Assembly: GCA_005408345.1 (NCBI GenBank)
Contig: SEMN01000059.1
Span: 1,139,501-1,203,500 of the forward strand
DNA length: 64,000 nt
Direction: 5' to 3'
From: Macquaria australasica
Lineage: Eukaryota; Chordata; Actinopteri; Centrarchiformes; Percichthyidae
Below, in pieces: positions 42,822-55,200 of this stretch (position 1 is the stretch's first letter; the number at the start of each line of letters is the position of its first letter). The notes under the pieces were generated by a model, which searched no databases, had not been told where the DNA came from, and saw only the letters and a program-made list of their open reading frames with translations. A program made the translations under genes and the position numbers.

Positions 42822-44727
42822 CTGCAGGAAAAAAGACAAGAGTAGATAATGGAGTCTCACAAAAGTTACAGCTGAGGGAATATTGGTTTACTAATATCTG
42901 GACAGTCTTGTCTGTGCCTTCGAGTTTTAGTTACACTTTTCCAAGACCTATGAGCAATACCACAAACATTTTGTAAGGTTCAATTTCATGTAGAATTTGT
43001 GTGATTGAGAGCAATAAGCAAAAGTTACTCAGAAAACCTTCACCCTATTTGCACCTTTGCTTTAGGAGGAAGGTTAAATTGGCCTCAAACCTCAAGTTCA
43101 AGATCATGTGACATGACCAAAAGCTCCAGAGCAGCTATTAAATGGACCTTGAGGTGAGATTATTTTGTCAACTGCTGTTTTCAAGGTCAAAAATTAACTT
43201 AAATTAACTTTGAAACTTGACTCTATTAGTCCTTTACAGGTAAACATTCAACTTTTGACAGTTGAGAAATTACACTAACAGTGCATAACGTGTTTTTCAT
43301 GCATTACTTTTAATGCATTACTGTGTTCCTTGAAAATTAATACCCTTATAAGTCTCTGTCTTCTTATTCTTGTAACCTTTTATGATCATCATTAATATTG
43401 CTGATATTTGTTTTCTCCTTTTTGCACTTCATTTGCATTAAAAAGGCTTTACTGTTCATGATTAACCTGCCTGGGCAAATAAAATGTAAACATAATACTT
43501 TAGTTAGGTGTGTTACTCTTCACAGCTGCACTTCCTGACTCAGTATGACATGGACATATTTATTCAAGTGAGTATTTATCTGCATGAGGCAGAACATCTT
43601 ATGGCTGAGGCAGCACTGAATTATCAGTTAACTTACGTGCAGTAACACATGCAGGCTACACTTTTATTAAATCAGCTACTAAAGTATAATAAATCATTTT
43701 AGCTGTAACTGCAATTTGAATTCTGCCATTTAACCCACAACCTACCAACATATTTAACATAAAGGGACCCAAAAAAACTAGCCTACTGTAAGAAACAGCC
43801 TCCATTGCAAAATGTTAACTTATTCTCAAAACATAATTAGTTATGTAATTAATCCATCCATCCATTTTCTATACCACTTATCCTCTTAGAGGGTCGTGGG
43901 GGGCTGGAGCCAATCCCAGCTGACATTGGGCGAGAGGCGGGGTACACCCAGGACTGGTCGCCAGTCAATCACCTGGAAAAAAAAAACCCAGAGTATTATT
44001 ATTTTAGGAAAGTTACAGTTCATTTGCATATTGTGTAAAACAAAAATATATACCTTTTTAAAATACAAATTGCATCATTTATCCCAAGTATAATCCATGT
44101 TAGTAGGCCTACTAAAAAGTTTTTTTTACCCTCCTTTGATTCTGGTATCATTTAGTTTTCAGTAATTTCAAGAAAACATTTTTTGTGTTTTATGTATATG
44201 GTGAAACCAAATATAATAAATAAATAAATAATAAATAGTTGAAATAAACCCATAATCATTCAAACTTCAACATCTTGTAATTTTATTTGTCTTTCAATAC
44301 AAAAGTAGATAGTGTGTGATATTTTAAATTAGGACCCATGTCAAACATGAACTCAATAAATAGTTCCATCTATTAACTGCATGGGCGGAATTGGGTGCTT
44401 TTGACTGGGGTAACCTTTTAAAAAGCAGAAACAGAAACGGAAGACAATGATATCAAGTCATTAGAAATAAATTGATTGACAAAGTCATGAAAAGTTGGAA
44501 TGATAGAATAAAGCACCTGTGAGATATGACAAAAAGTATAGCCTGCCTCTGGGGTCTGCGGGTACCCCAGCCGGTAGGATGAGGGTTAAATGTGCGTGTT
44601 AACGTGTGTTGGATGATTGCTTTGTTAACCTGATGCAACCTGCAGTTGATTCATACATGTTTTGAAGTGTTGATCAATATCAATCAATATTTGCTGCTGC
44701 TGATGAAACATTTTGGACTTTTCTTAC
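42822..44727 (-). other. 5' intron of the ASRGL1-like gene
   Basis: Non-coding, AT-rich. It contains a truncated copy of the ATCCATCC-type retrotransposon tail at about 43853-43985. Confidence 0.55.
43853..43985 (+). repeat. Truncated retrotransposon 3' tail
   Basis: It contains ATCCATCCATCCATTTTCTA, GGGCTGGAGCCAATCCCAGC, GGCGAGAGGCGGGGTACACC and GTCGCCAGTCAATCACC. This is a classic and well-preserved teleost dispersed sequence, the upstream part of the same unit found decayed at 12105-12300. Confidence 0.75.
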
Positions 44728-44850
44728 CTTTCCTGATCTCCACGCGGGGAGAAACTCTCCGCCACGGTCACGTGATTGCGTGGGATTTGGAAGTGTTTTG
44801 CTCCACTTCATCCCACTACTTCCTGCACGCTAATATCAAGTGTGATACAA
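44728..44850 (-). promoter_or_regulatory. Likely 5' UTR exon and promoter of the ASRGL1-like gene
   Basis: A strong minus-strand donor (GGAAAG|GTAAGA, exon end at 44728) lies 1.9 kb upstream of the coding exon, whose own acceptor demands such an exon. The adjacent sequence is locally rich in G, C and CpG and contains the palindrome TCACGTGA at 44768-44775, an E-box of the USF/MITF/TFEB kind. The upper boundary is a guess. Confidence 0.45.
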
Positions 44851-45398
44851 TTCAAGACAAGACTTCCGGCGAAACCTTTCAAAATAAAAGCCGTGCTTAC
44901 TAACTTGATGAACGTGGAGTATTAAAGAATAACCATCTTGGGTCAGTGTACGGGGGAAATTACTTTCTGTTTTCCACTATTTTTGATAGATAAGTGCAGC
45001 GTAAATATAGGGCTATTAAAGATGTAGCTTATCCACAAGGCCCCAGCGATAACAAGCCTCTGCAAGTAGGCCTGATAAACCTGCCTGAGATGTTTCCCAT
45101 CAGGTATTGAAGCCCTTTTGTGCCAAAAAGCATTATTTTGTTCTACCCAGTCATTTCTCTTTCATTTCACCTATACAAAAAATACACAAAACAGAATGGC
45201 TTTCTATTTTTTATGAATACAGAAAATAAATTACCAATCACATTGTCCTCCGACGTGACCGTGGATGCTACAAAAACTATTTCACAGGCCAGCTCTGTAT
45301 ACATGTATATTTTCTCTGTGTAACACATGTACAATATGTACCCTAGCCTACTCTATATTTCCCTTTATAGAATGCGTGTGTTGTGGGTAGAGTTTTTT

Positions 45399-45439
<41 letters not shown>

Positions 45440-48400
45440 TTATTTTGAAATCAAAGTTTGAAAACACTTTTTGGATTCTTGTGCTGGGCTTGACGAAGGA
45501 GGAGCTAGCAGGGGGCAAAAAGAGGACAGAGTTTATCACTTGGCCAAACAATCACAATGTGCACAGAGACAGGATTTCAGCATTGCCCACATAGTTATCA
45601 CCACCTTCAAGTTAGCCAATATGAAAATAAATCAGTAAATGTATATATTCTGTTCTGGTACACATTTCAGAAGGGTTGTTTGCACTTGTGTCCCAAGGCA
45701 AACGCTTACCTTAATCTAGTTAATGATTGAGCTGTGCCTGGAGCTTGACTTGAGTAATAAATGACAGTTTAACAGAGCAAACTTGGTAATCACCATTCAC
45801 AAGCATGATAAGGACAGCTGTTTATAGTGTTACATAAAGTTACAAAGCTTAGTGCACACAGAAAGAGGTGAACTCCGGGCAGCACCAGCCCCTTAATTGT
45901 GCCAAAAATGTAGGCAAGAAAATATTGCAAATGAAAAACTCACACTGTAAAGAAAGCTGAAAATAAGTTAGGCAAAAGGCAAAGTGCTTTACAGACATTT
46001 AATCTTTAAAGGGAATTGGAAACAAACGTTAAAATATTGACTAAAAGAAAGTCTGAACACATTATACAAATTTAGAGGCAATCCTGATATACTGTAGATG
46101 ATGACAAAAAAAGACATTAAAACTTAATAAAACAGATAAACACAACACTACAAGGCAGCACAATATAACAGGGTTTAAAGCCTGCTTGGTGGTCAGAGTT
46201 GGGATACATCTTAGATCCTCTGGAAATTTAAAGAAAATATTATTGCTTAACCTGCAACACCACTATTTTATAAAATATTCAAAAAAGAAATAAAACCCTT
46301 GAAAGGCTTATCTGCATCACATGGATGTAGCAGTGAAATGTGTAATGTTGCACTTTGACCACTAGAGAGCTGTAAGAATGCATCAAATAAAAGTTGAAAA
46401 GTTGAGAGTGTCAAAGTTAAAATAGTGTCAGTCACTATACTTTTTGTTCAAAGTGTCATGCAGCAGTCTGATAAAAGTCTTCTTCTCTCTGCACTGACAA
46501 ACATCACTGTATAAGCTCTTTTCCCCATCCATATCTGCTTTTCTCTTTCATTTATTGTCACAGTGAAGGAACACATTGTGTGTGTTTAGGTCTGTTTTTT
46601 CAATTTCAGTCTACCTGCTTTAGTCTAAAACTACAACTATACTAAAGGATTACAAGATTAAAACACATTAACAGTCATAGGCATCATTACTATCACTAGC
46701 CATGGTAACATCGACAGGATTATCATCATCATTGTCATGAATCATTTGATTGAATGAAATTAAATCAGTGAAGGTTCAACAAGCATGAAATGCAAAAGAC
46801 AGCACTGGCCGACATGGGCCTAGTAGTCACTTGTTTTAGGCTATCAAGCAGAAAAATAAAGTTGTATCTCATTGCAGAGAGAGATTAATCATTAATATAA
46901 AAAAAAGCAAGTGTGAAGTTCTAATCAATATTGAGTTCTTCTAGGCCTGCATGGCATTTCAGAAATGAGCAGAAATAGCAATTAGCAAGAGCTATAATAT
47001 CAAATAAGATGAATTAATGTTTTCTTTCTAAATATTTATACAGAGGTTAATAAAATAGTGTGTACAACAAAGCCACATGAGTATTCTGGCCTCCACATAT
47101 GACAAAAACATTTTGAGTAATGACAACATGCTCAACCCAGTAGCTACAATTAAATTTAGAATAAATAAAGTTCTGTGCACATCCACGACAAATTTTGATT
47201 GCTGTACAATGACAAGATTTTAACAATAAGTCATTTGACCAAATCGGTGCATATAAAGGGAAAGGACACATGAATAACATCCAAATGAATTCTCATTCTC
47301 CCAACACCAGTGTCTGTAGTCCCCCTACAGTCTTTATGATTCTGATCAGTGCAGTCAGATTCAACTCTAAAGGTCAAGTGGAGAAATTGGTCATTCACCA
47401 GCCTCTTCTGCTCAAAACTAATTTGTGAGCGAGTAAAGCAGCCTGCATGCTGCGCTGCGGACGACTTTACAATTACAAACTTTACAAAGTCAATACCATA
47501 GCTAGGGGACAAGAGGGGCATTTCATATGAGATGCAAACATTCATGCTTACACCACTGACATCACTTCATAAGGACCTAATGAAATATTCACTTGACATT
47601 AAAACTTCTTTTAGGTAGTGTCATCTAACTCACTTTACAAGCAGAAAAAGCTCTTCTTTACTTGACCTCCTTTAGCCACAATAGGACAGGAGGTGACTTT
47701 ATCCTGACTCTTATTCTGGGATCGCAGCTCTGCTCTTTTAGCTACTAGCTAACAAACAGTAAGGCAGGCTGCTAAACATCTTATTGCATCAATGGACATT
47801 GCTCTGAAGACATTTGCATACACATGCAAACAACAGTGATTTACTCCATAATAATACAGCTGCATTTCTTTTTGGATTGTGTATAACAGATGTTGGTGTA
47901 GATCAGGTCTTGTTTTACTCTAAAGGCCTCCAAGACAGAAGAGCAGTTAAATCATTTGGAGAGAGGGCGCAGTGTAAATGACTAGTATTATTCTCATGGT
48001 ATGCTTTAATTTATAATACCTGAAATGAAAATAAAAGCTTCAAAAATGACCATTCACCACATATGCGACACCATCCAGAGAAATCTCAGTCATTCAGTGT
48101 TCAGCACCATGGACAGCGACGCCGGCACCATAACTGTGTTTTTGTCCCTCAGGTTCAGGCTACACTGCCAGTGGCCATGCGACACCTTTGCCACAGGTAC
48201 AAGCTACTCTAGTGATCTTTGGAAACACTAATAGAAACTCACAGGCCACTGTGCATTACGGTTTTCCTCGGCTGAATAGAGAAATTAATTGGATAAGAAG
48301 TGTGTTTTTTTCTCGGAGATAAGGTACTATCTCTTACTAGTATGACATTACTGATTTAGCTATAATTAAACTTTATCATATCAAAGTCAGCTATAATTCA

Positions 48401-48779
48401 AGCTCCACTGATAGCCTTTTAAAAGACAGTCCTGACTCATAGCTGAAAGATAATGTCTTTATAATATGCTCTTATAGGGACTTACAGTGTGACTGGTACT
48501 GAATAACGAGTTTACAGTGAGCTGTGATGGTGTAACTATAGGCCTATCTCTGTTTAACCGATTGCAGCCACACAACATTTACAGTGTTACTGTACAGTAT
48601 TCTCAAATGTATATTAGGATTCCTTACTTCTTTTTCATAAGGGATCATATTGCAACATAAGCTGCATAAAACTTTCAACAAATCAACTGGATCTGCCATT
48701 TTTGGAGTGAGATTATTGCAGGTAACAATGTCAGCCCCGATCGAGCGCAACTTTTTTTAATCACACAACGTCCAGTTGG
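44851..48779. other. Intergenic DNA between the divergent ASRGL1-like and KHDRBS2 genes
   Basis: No coding sequence is supported. An (AT)n run lies at 45402-45436. The rest is AT-rich. In mammals LGSN and PTP4A1 lie in the corresponding interval; I searched for their motifs (for example the PTP active site HCVAGLGR) and saw none. Confidence 0.6.
45402..45436. repeat. (AT)n microsatellite
   Basis: About 17 AT units, near perfect. Confidence 0.95.
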
Positions 48780-49149
48780 TATGCTCTCAGCGGGGACAGA
48801 CCGTCTTTGTTTTCCAGCCAGCGCCAGTCCCAGAATATGGCCAATAATGTTGCTGAGGGGCGGGGAGCAGCGCGCGGTCTGCAGACCCAGTGAGTCTGAC
48901 AGTCTGGCGGGGTGCCGAGGAGAGGCAGCAGGCAGCGGTGGCAGAGATGGGCTCACACCTCTGAATCACAACTCAACCTCCAGTCAAGCATCTCGGAGAC
49001 CTGGGACGACTAGGGGTTTGTTTTTTATTGGGTTGCTCATAGACTAAAGACTGGTAGACTGAAGCTACCAAAAAGCAGGAGCGGGAAGGTTTACAGTTGC
49101 ATTCCGACGCTCACCTGCACGGCCGGTGAAGAGGTCCGCTGTGATAATA
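48780..49149 (+). promoter_or_regulatory. khdrbs2: KHDRBS2 promoter and 5' UTR region (approximate)
   Basis: This is a GC- and CpG-rich island in AT-rich surroundings directly upstream of the start codon. It holds a CCAAT box (48841-48845) and a GC box (GGGGCGGGG, 48857-48865) 16 nt apart on centre, with no convincing TATA box. Transcription probably starts around 48880-48950; that is inference. Confidence 0.5.
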
Positions 49150-49240
49150 ATGCATCCAGATAAGCACTTACCTGAACTGGTGGCCGAGAAAAACAGCTTG
49201 GACCCCTCCTTTGTGCATGCGGTGCGCCTGCTTGCAGAAG
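49150..49240 (+). CDS. khdrbs2: KHDRBS2 exon 1: start codon and Qua1 domain
   Basis: ATG at 49150-49152 follows an upstream in-frame TAA (49147-49149... read ATAATAATG), which supports this start. It encodes MHPDKHLPELVAEKNSLDPS and FVHAVRLLAE, and ends in phase 1 before the consensus donor GTAAGT at 49241. The first residues (MHPDKH) differ from the mammalian MGEEKY. Confidence 0.92.
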
Positions 49241-52200
49241 GTAAGTCAGTTTTTTTTTTCTTCATCAGTGGAATTCACCATTTTCCCTGCAACTGAAAAC
49301 ACCATTGCATTGCATTTTTGGGGAATTATACAGTGAATGTGAGCTTATTTTAACACACCGCCCTTGACTCTTAATGCTGTTGTTTGGCTCCAGTGCAGAA
49401 CTTTTGTGAGGTGTTCCACCATCAAGTGAAGAAATGCAGTGAGCACAGAAAGTAAAGTGTATGTAAAGTCAGAGAGTCATCACCTCTTATTCTAACCCAC
49501 TGCCCTCCAAGGTCAAGCGCCGGCACACAACACCCACAAAATAAACTGAAAATGTTCTCAGAGCAGTTCTCCAGGATGAACAGGACTAATTACCTAAATT
49601 GTATGATTGACTGGGTTTAAACTGTGCTGTTAATCCTCGGACATGTACAGTGTACTGCCAGCTGTTGTCTATTCAGCATAGGGTGAGATCAGGATTTTTT
49701 CTTATCAAATTAGTGTGCTGTTATAATGTCTTTATCAGACCAAAACAAGCTGCATGTTATCAGAAAGGACTTGCTTTTCTGCGAACTTGAGTTGTCTTGA
49801 TTCAAAATTAAGCACACTGTCCTTAATGTCATATCAATATAAGAAACCTGTTTAATACACAATTTACGTGAATGTAGCGCAGTATGAGGATCATCTTCTC
49901 TTTACATCGCTACTTAGAATAACTGTCATCCATGTTATACAGTCTTTCCTCTGACTTAATGTTACAGTGTGTCTAACAGGGCAGTATCACCAAGTTCAGC
50001 CTGCAGCATATAAAGTACTTCTTCATATTGCAGGTAGCCTTGGTCTCATTCAGATGCTGAGAACGTGTCACTTTTGATAGGAACCTTATCACCGCAAAGC
50101 AAACACAAGAACTCAGCTCAGATCATTCGGTCCGCGGAGGTAACTTTTGCATTTCTCCAGTGCAAATCCGGACTATGTGCTCTCTTATGCCCGGGTCTTA
50201 ACTGCACCTGGTAGGTGGAGGAGTAATCCTAAAAATAGCACTAATAACAGTATGAGTGATGTGCTATTGTGGTGAATGGATGAATGAATATACTTTTATT
50301 CTAGTGTCATAGACCCAAAGGTGCTCAGCCCAGATGGGCTTACAGTACACTACTTACATTACACACAGAGACAAGAGAAAACAAACAGGATAGCACGCAA
50401 AACACTTACTACTGTACTGTATCCTTGTATGAAAACATATATCAGATATAAAATGACCAAATGAAACATAGAATGCTTTCATATGTTGACTGTAAGCGAC
50501 TGTAAGTGAAACGCCCTGTCCTTAATGTAAACATTTACTGTAATCTATATTAATCTGTCATTTTCAAATTAAAGTATCTTAAAGTAATATTAAACGACAA
50601 CTACTGTAAACATCTGACCACACTGATTGAAGTCATTCATTGTTTCTTACTTTGTGCCTGTCGTGGAAAAACTGCCTTTACTCTTAAGTTGAACAAAATG
50701 CAAGAAACACTTACAGATCGTTGAGAAAAATATATTGTACAATAGGGGGCATACAACAGAAGTCATCAGCTTTCTTTCTACATCTCAAAGAGAAGATACA
50801 AGAATACAGCTTTTATAGTATTCTGGAGACAAAGAAACTCTTTTCCATTGGTCAGTGTTACATGGTTCGATAGGTTTAAACCTATAGGACCTTTCAAAAA
50901 CATACCAAGACCCTTAATACACATCTGGAAAACATAAAGCATCTCTGTACCATAACAAAATCCTCGTATTACCATCTGCCGAGCAGAAAACGTTTCCATA
51001 TAAGGACCTACATTCCACCATATAGCTGACCTTTTTGACCTCACGTGGAGTCACGTTCTTAACACACACCAAACTAAAAGACATGAAACTAGGTAAGAGT
51101 TTAAGAGTAGAGACATGAATAGAACTAGGACTATTAACTAATTAAAGTAAATACACAATCGTATAATTACTAAATATTAATAAGTATACAAACATGATTA
51201 TGAATAGATGATTAACATGTGAATAAATGATAAATTATGAGCTCACAACAAAGTTTACTTTCACATGCCCAAATAAAACACCAACATCTAGCTTTAACGT
51301 TCATTTCTAACAGTTTTTGACATGTTTGTTTCAAAGATGTAACGTCAAACTGTATGTTAGATTAATATGCTCTGATTGGACAGGGTGTTAATGCTCTGGC
51401 GCATCTGCCCCTTGAGCTTTCCTGTTGAAATGTGTTGATGAGACACCTGACAGTCCCGCTCTTGTCGCTAACTGTGATGCAGATGGGATCATCTGTTACA
51501 CAGTACACTTTGCCAGATTTACTCAAGGCTGACTCACATAGCCAGGATACAAACGAAAAATGTCGTCTTTATCATATCCGCCACAGTGAACAGCGATTAG
51601 CATGTTGAAATGGTGTTATGTATTTATTCACTTACCTACCTTTTTTCTTCCTGACCGGTTTATTTCATTCGGTTAAAGCAGTTTTTGTGAATTAACAACA
51701 GATTGCACATTGAACTTCATGTGGAGTTCCCCATAATATTTCCCTGCAAAGAATCCAGTTTGTAAGGTCAACACAAAACAAAACTGTGGACAATCAGTAT
51801 AATAAACTGTCAGTTCAGACAGTGTCGTAATGTCAACTCTGAAAATGTTCAACATAATCAGCCGTGGGCAGCATGTGAAATAATGCTCGTGATTTTAACC
51901 ATTTTCACACAGTCGTTATCAGTTTTGTCAGTCTATACTCATGGATAATTCAGAATCATGCATATCAGTGGACGGCAGGATAAACTGCGTTTACAGATTT
52001 ATAGATTCACAGCTATTTATCACTGAATAGCAAAGCATGTAATCCTGCATTATTCACATCATGCACAATAAACAGCATAACATGGATTTACCATGGTCTC
52101 AGTTAACAGCTCCATATTTATGAAATGAATTATTATGTGAATTATGTATGTGTTTAAATTATGTTGCCTCTAAAATCATTTGTCTTTCTTTGAGCAGATT

Positions 52201-55200
52201 TAAAGCTGTTTGGGACAAAGGGGGTGGGTGGGGATAAGTCTCTTTCACAGCAGAGCGTGAGCTTCTTGTTTTCTTTGATAGTGAAATTAATAATGAAACA
52301 GTGAAGATTATTGGAATACCTTTTTTATATTACCTACACAATAAATACAACGTGTATAAAACTGTATATATTAGTTGTCAACCAGTCTGCTCACTTTCCT
52401 CTAAAAACTGTTCCTTCTTGGACACAAAGTCAGTTTATTTTAATGTAGCATGAGGCTAATGATTGCTCACACTGACAGGTAAAATTCAATGCTTTCGTGT
52501 GTGTTGCACTTTAATTTGACTAAACAGCGTAGTTGTTTTAAAAGTGGGTTGAAGTTAGAGTCAAGCAAAGGAAGCCTTCAACAGAGCCCAGTGGTTTTCT
52601 TTGCAAGACTCGCCTACATGCCACGTAGCCCGGTCATGCCATGAAAACCAATGGGATTCCTAATAAGGTGAAAAATGAAGCAGAGAGGGAGGCAGAAGTG
52701 ATACAATTGGTGGACAAGGAGAAGAACAATGGTTGGTGAGAAAAACTAAGCCAAGTGTGTGGCTATGTTTCCATTTTTAGGATAAAGGCGACATTTCTCC
52801 ACTTTTTCTTTTTTTTTTTACTGTCGCAAGATCTAGTTTACATTGTCACTAAGCATCTTGACAGGGTATGTAATATCTCAAATGTCCTCACAAGTGCTGC
52901 TAGGCACAGTGTCAATACAAACAAATCTGCATAAGACTGGAGCGATGTAGGCTTCTCTGAATAAAAGATGAGTATAGATATGGAGGAGGACGAACACCAT
53001 GACTCAAGTCAAGTGAAATGAAGAGAGCAACAACATAAGAAAATCCTTACATCTGTTAAGCTTACTACAGTGTTTTCACTTTAGGAATTTTAATGATTTT
53101 GTTTAATGTGAGTTAGATATTTGGATCTCAGCTTAAACTGCCTGTGCAGAGTCTTCTTTTGATGTGAAACACCACATTGTCTGAGCTCAAAACACCCTTG
53201 AATTCACATATGAGTTTATTTCTCCTTGCATTTAGCCTTTCTTATAATAGTGTGAGCAGTTTCTGCAGTTTCTTGTGGTTCTCATGTTTGCACAAAGGAA
53301 AGGAAATATTCTTAGAAAGAGATGAAGTAACAGTTAATTACAGTATTGGTCAGTTTTTATGTAAGAGCACAAACTCTAGGCTGATGAAAATGCTCAATCA
53401 AGGGTCTTTTTTAAAAAAAAAAAAAAAAAAAACAAGCTCCCACCACATTTTGGGCAATGACCCTTTAACTTTAATTAAAATTAATCAGAAAAGGCATGAA
53501 TCTGTGCAGTGCATTGAAACCGTTTTAGCCTTAGTTTTAGTCAGCCGATAATTAAGAACAGTAATTAGACATTAAAATAGCAAGCTTCAATGAGTGACTG
53601 TTGAGGAGTTACAAATCTTAGTCTATACTCTGAATATATGAGACTTTAAATGCAAAAAGAGTCAAAACATACATACACATACAGGTTGCCTGCTCAGTCA
53701 GAAAGTATGACTTCTGTTAAAAAGACATGTCTTACATTCTTACAATTGATTTGGATAATGCTTCACCACAGAGTGGAGTTCTCTCTCTATGAATCGATAT
53801 TCATTTAATCTATCTCTCTCTCTCTTGTTTATAAATTGTTGCTCACATTTTCAGTGTATCCGATATGGCCTGCTCAGTATCCAGCAGTGACCCAGCTCAT
53901 AGCAACAGATAAACACCACCCCATGTGGTATGACCTATCAAAAGGACAATTGCATTTCAGGAAAGTGAGACATTGCATTACATTTTCGGCATTTAGCCGA
54001 CACTCTTATCAAGAGTGACTTACAATGAGTGCATGGGTCGAATAAGATTAAATTCCAAGGTCGTGAGCATTTCAAGCAACAGAAATGAGTGGATGAGCCA
54101 AAGCCGCAGCACTCAGACAATAGATAATAGATATCAGATTATATTCCTGTGCCTCTTGAATGTTCACATATAACAGGAACGTTCTGAATAAAGAAATAAG
54201 AGACAGAAATGGGATTTTTTTTTTAAGTCAAAAAAGCAAAATCAGGGGGAAATACAGGAGTAACAGGGTGTTTAGGGAAGAAGCTAAATGATGATGATGT
54301 CTTTATGATGCTCATACTACAAGTCTTCTCATATACTGTGGTTACATTGAAATGTTTCAGTTTCAATTCACTTGTAACAAACAGATCTGAAGTGACTCCC
54401 AGCCATTGGAGCAAGGTATATTTGATCCATCAGAACATCACAGCTTCACACAGTATGCTAGTGTGTGATTTGTAGTTTGGTTTGTTGTTCAGACATACTT
54501 TTACAGGGTTTTTATTAATTATACCACTAAATGCTGATGGAGGCTCATGTGCTGTTTCATCCAACATACCAGGATTTACATCTACACAGATTGTCCCGTC
54601 AGACGAGGAAATAATGTGCTACAGGGAGCAGGATGCCAAGTGAACACAATTAGGACTGAAAAAAAAGAGATATACATACTGACCATGAGCGAACAAATGA
54701 ATGAATGATCAATCAATCAGTTAATCAATAAAACAATCAATTGGTCAATCATTGCTGGACATTATTTGCACAAATATTAAACTCTACAACTGTGCAATAA
54801 TGCACGTCAACAGTGCAAGAAATTAACATTTATTACTATTGAACTATATGACAAATACGTACTTTTAATTGAATAACACAAAATAATAAAAAAACTACCA
54901 AAATAAATCCAATAACATACAAGATACTCATCAAACAATTTAAAGGCGCGATTGCAAGTGTATCTCATTCATAGGGGTCTGCTGAAAATTGGCCACTAAG
55001 ATGCTCCATGCTGTCTTTGTTTTTATCTATTTTTACAGATATTTTCTTTCAAGAAAATCCTACTGCACCAAGTGTTCAGCAATACAAAATATATCACCTT
55101 CGTCACCTTCCAAACCTGCCTCCACCCTGCTTACCAAATGCATCAAAATGTAAGATAATTTGTAGAATAAATAAATAAAACTTCAGTTTGTCAAATAATA

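Noticed and set aside
42456..42845. 129-codon plus-strand open frame
   Set aside because: Antisense to exon 1 of the asparaginase-like gene and its intron.
53177..53551. 124-codon plus-strand open frame
   Set aside because: It runs through a poly-A tract (poly-Lys), has no recognisable motif and lies in a KHDRBS2 intron.
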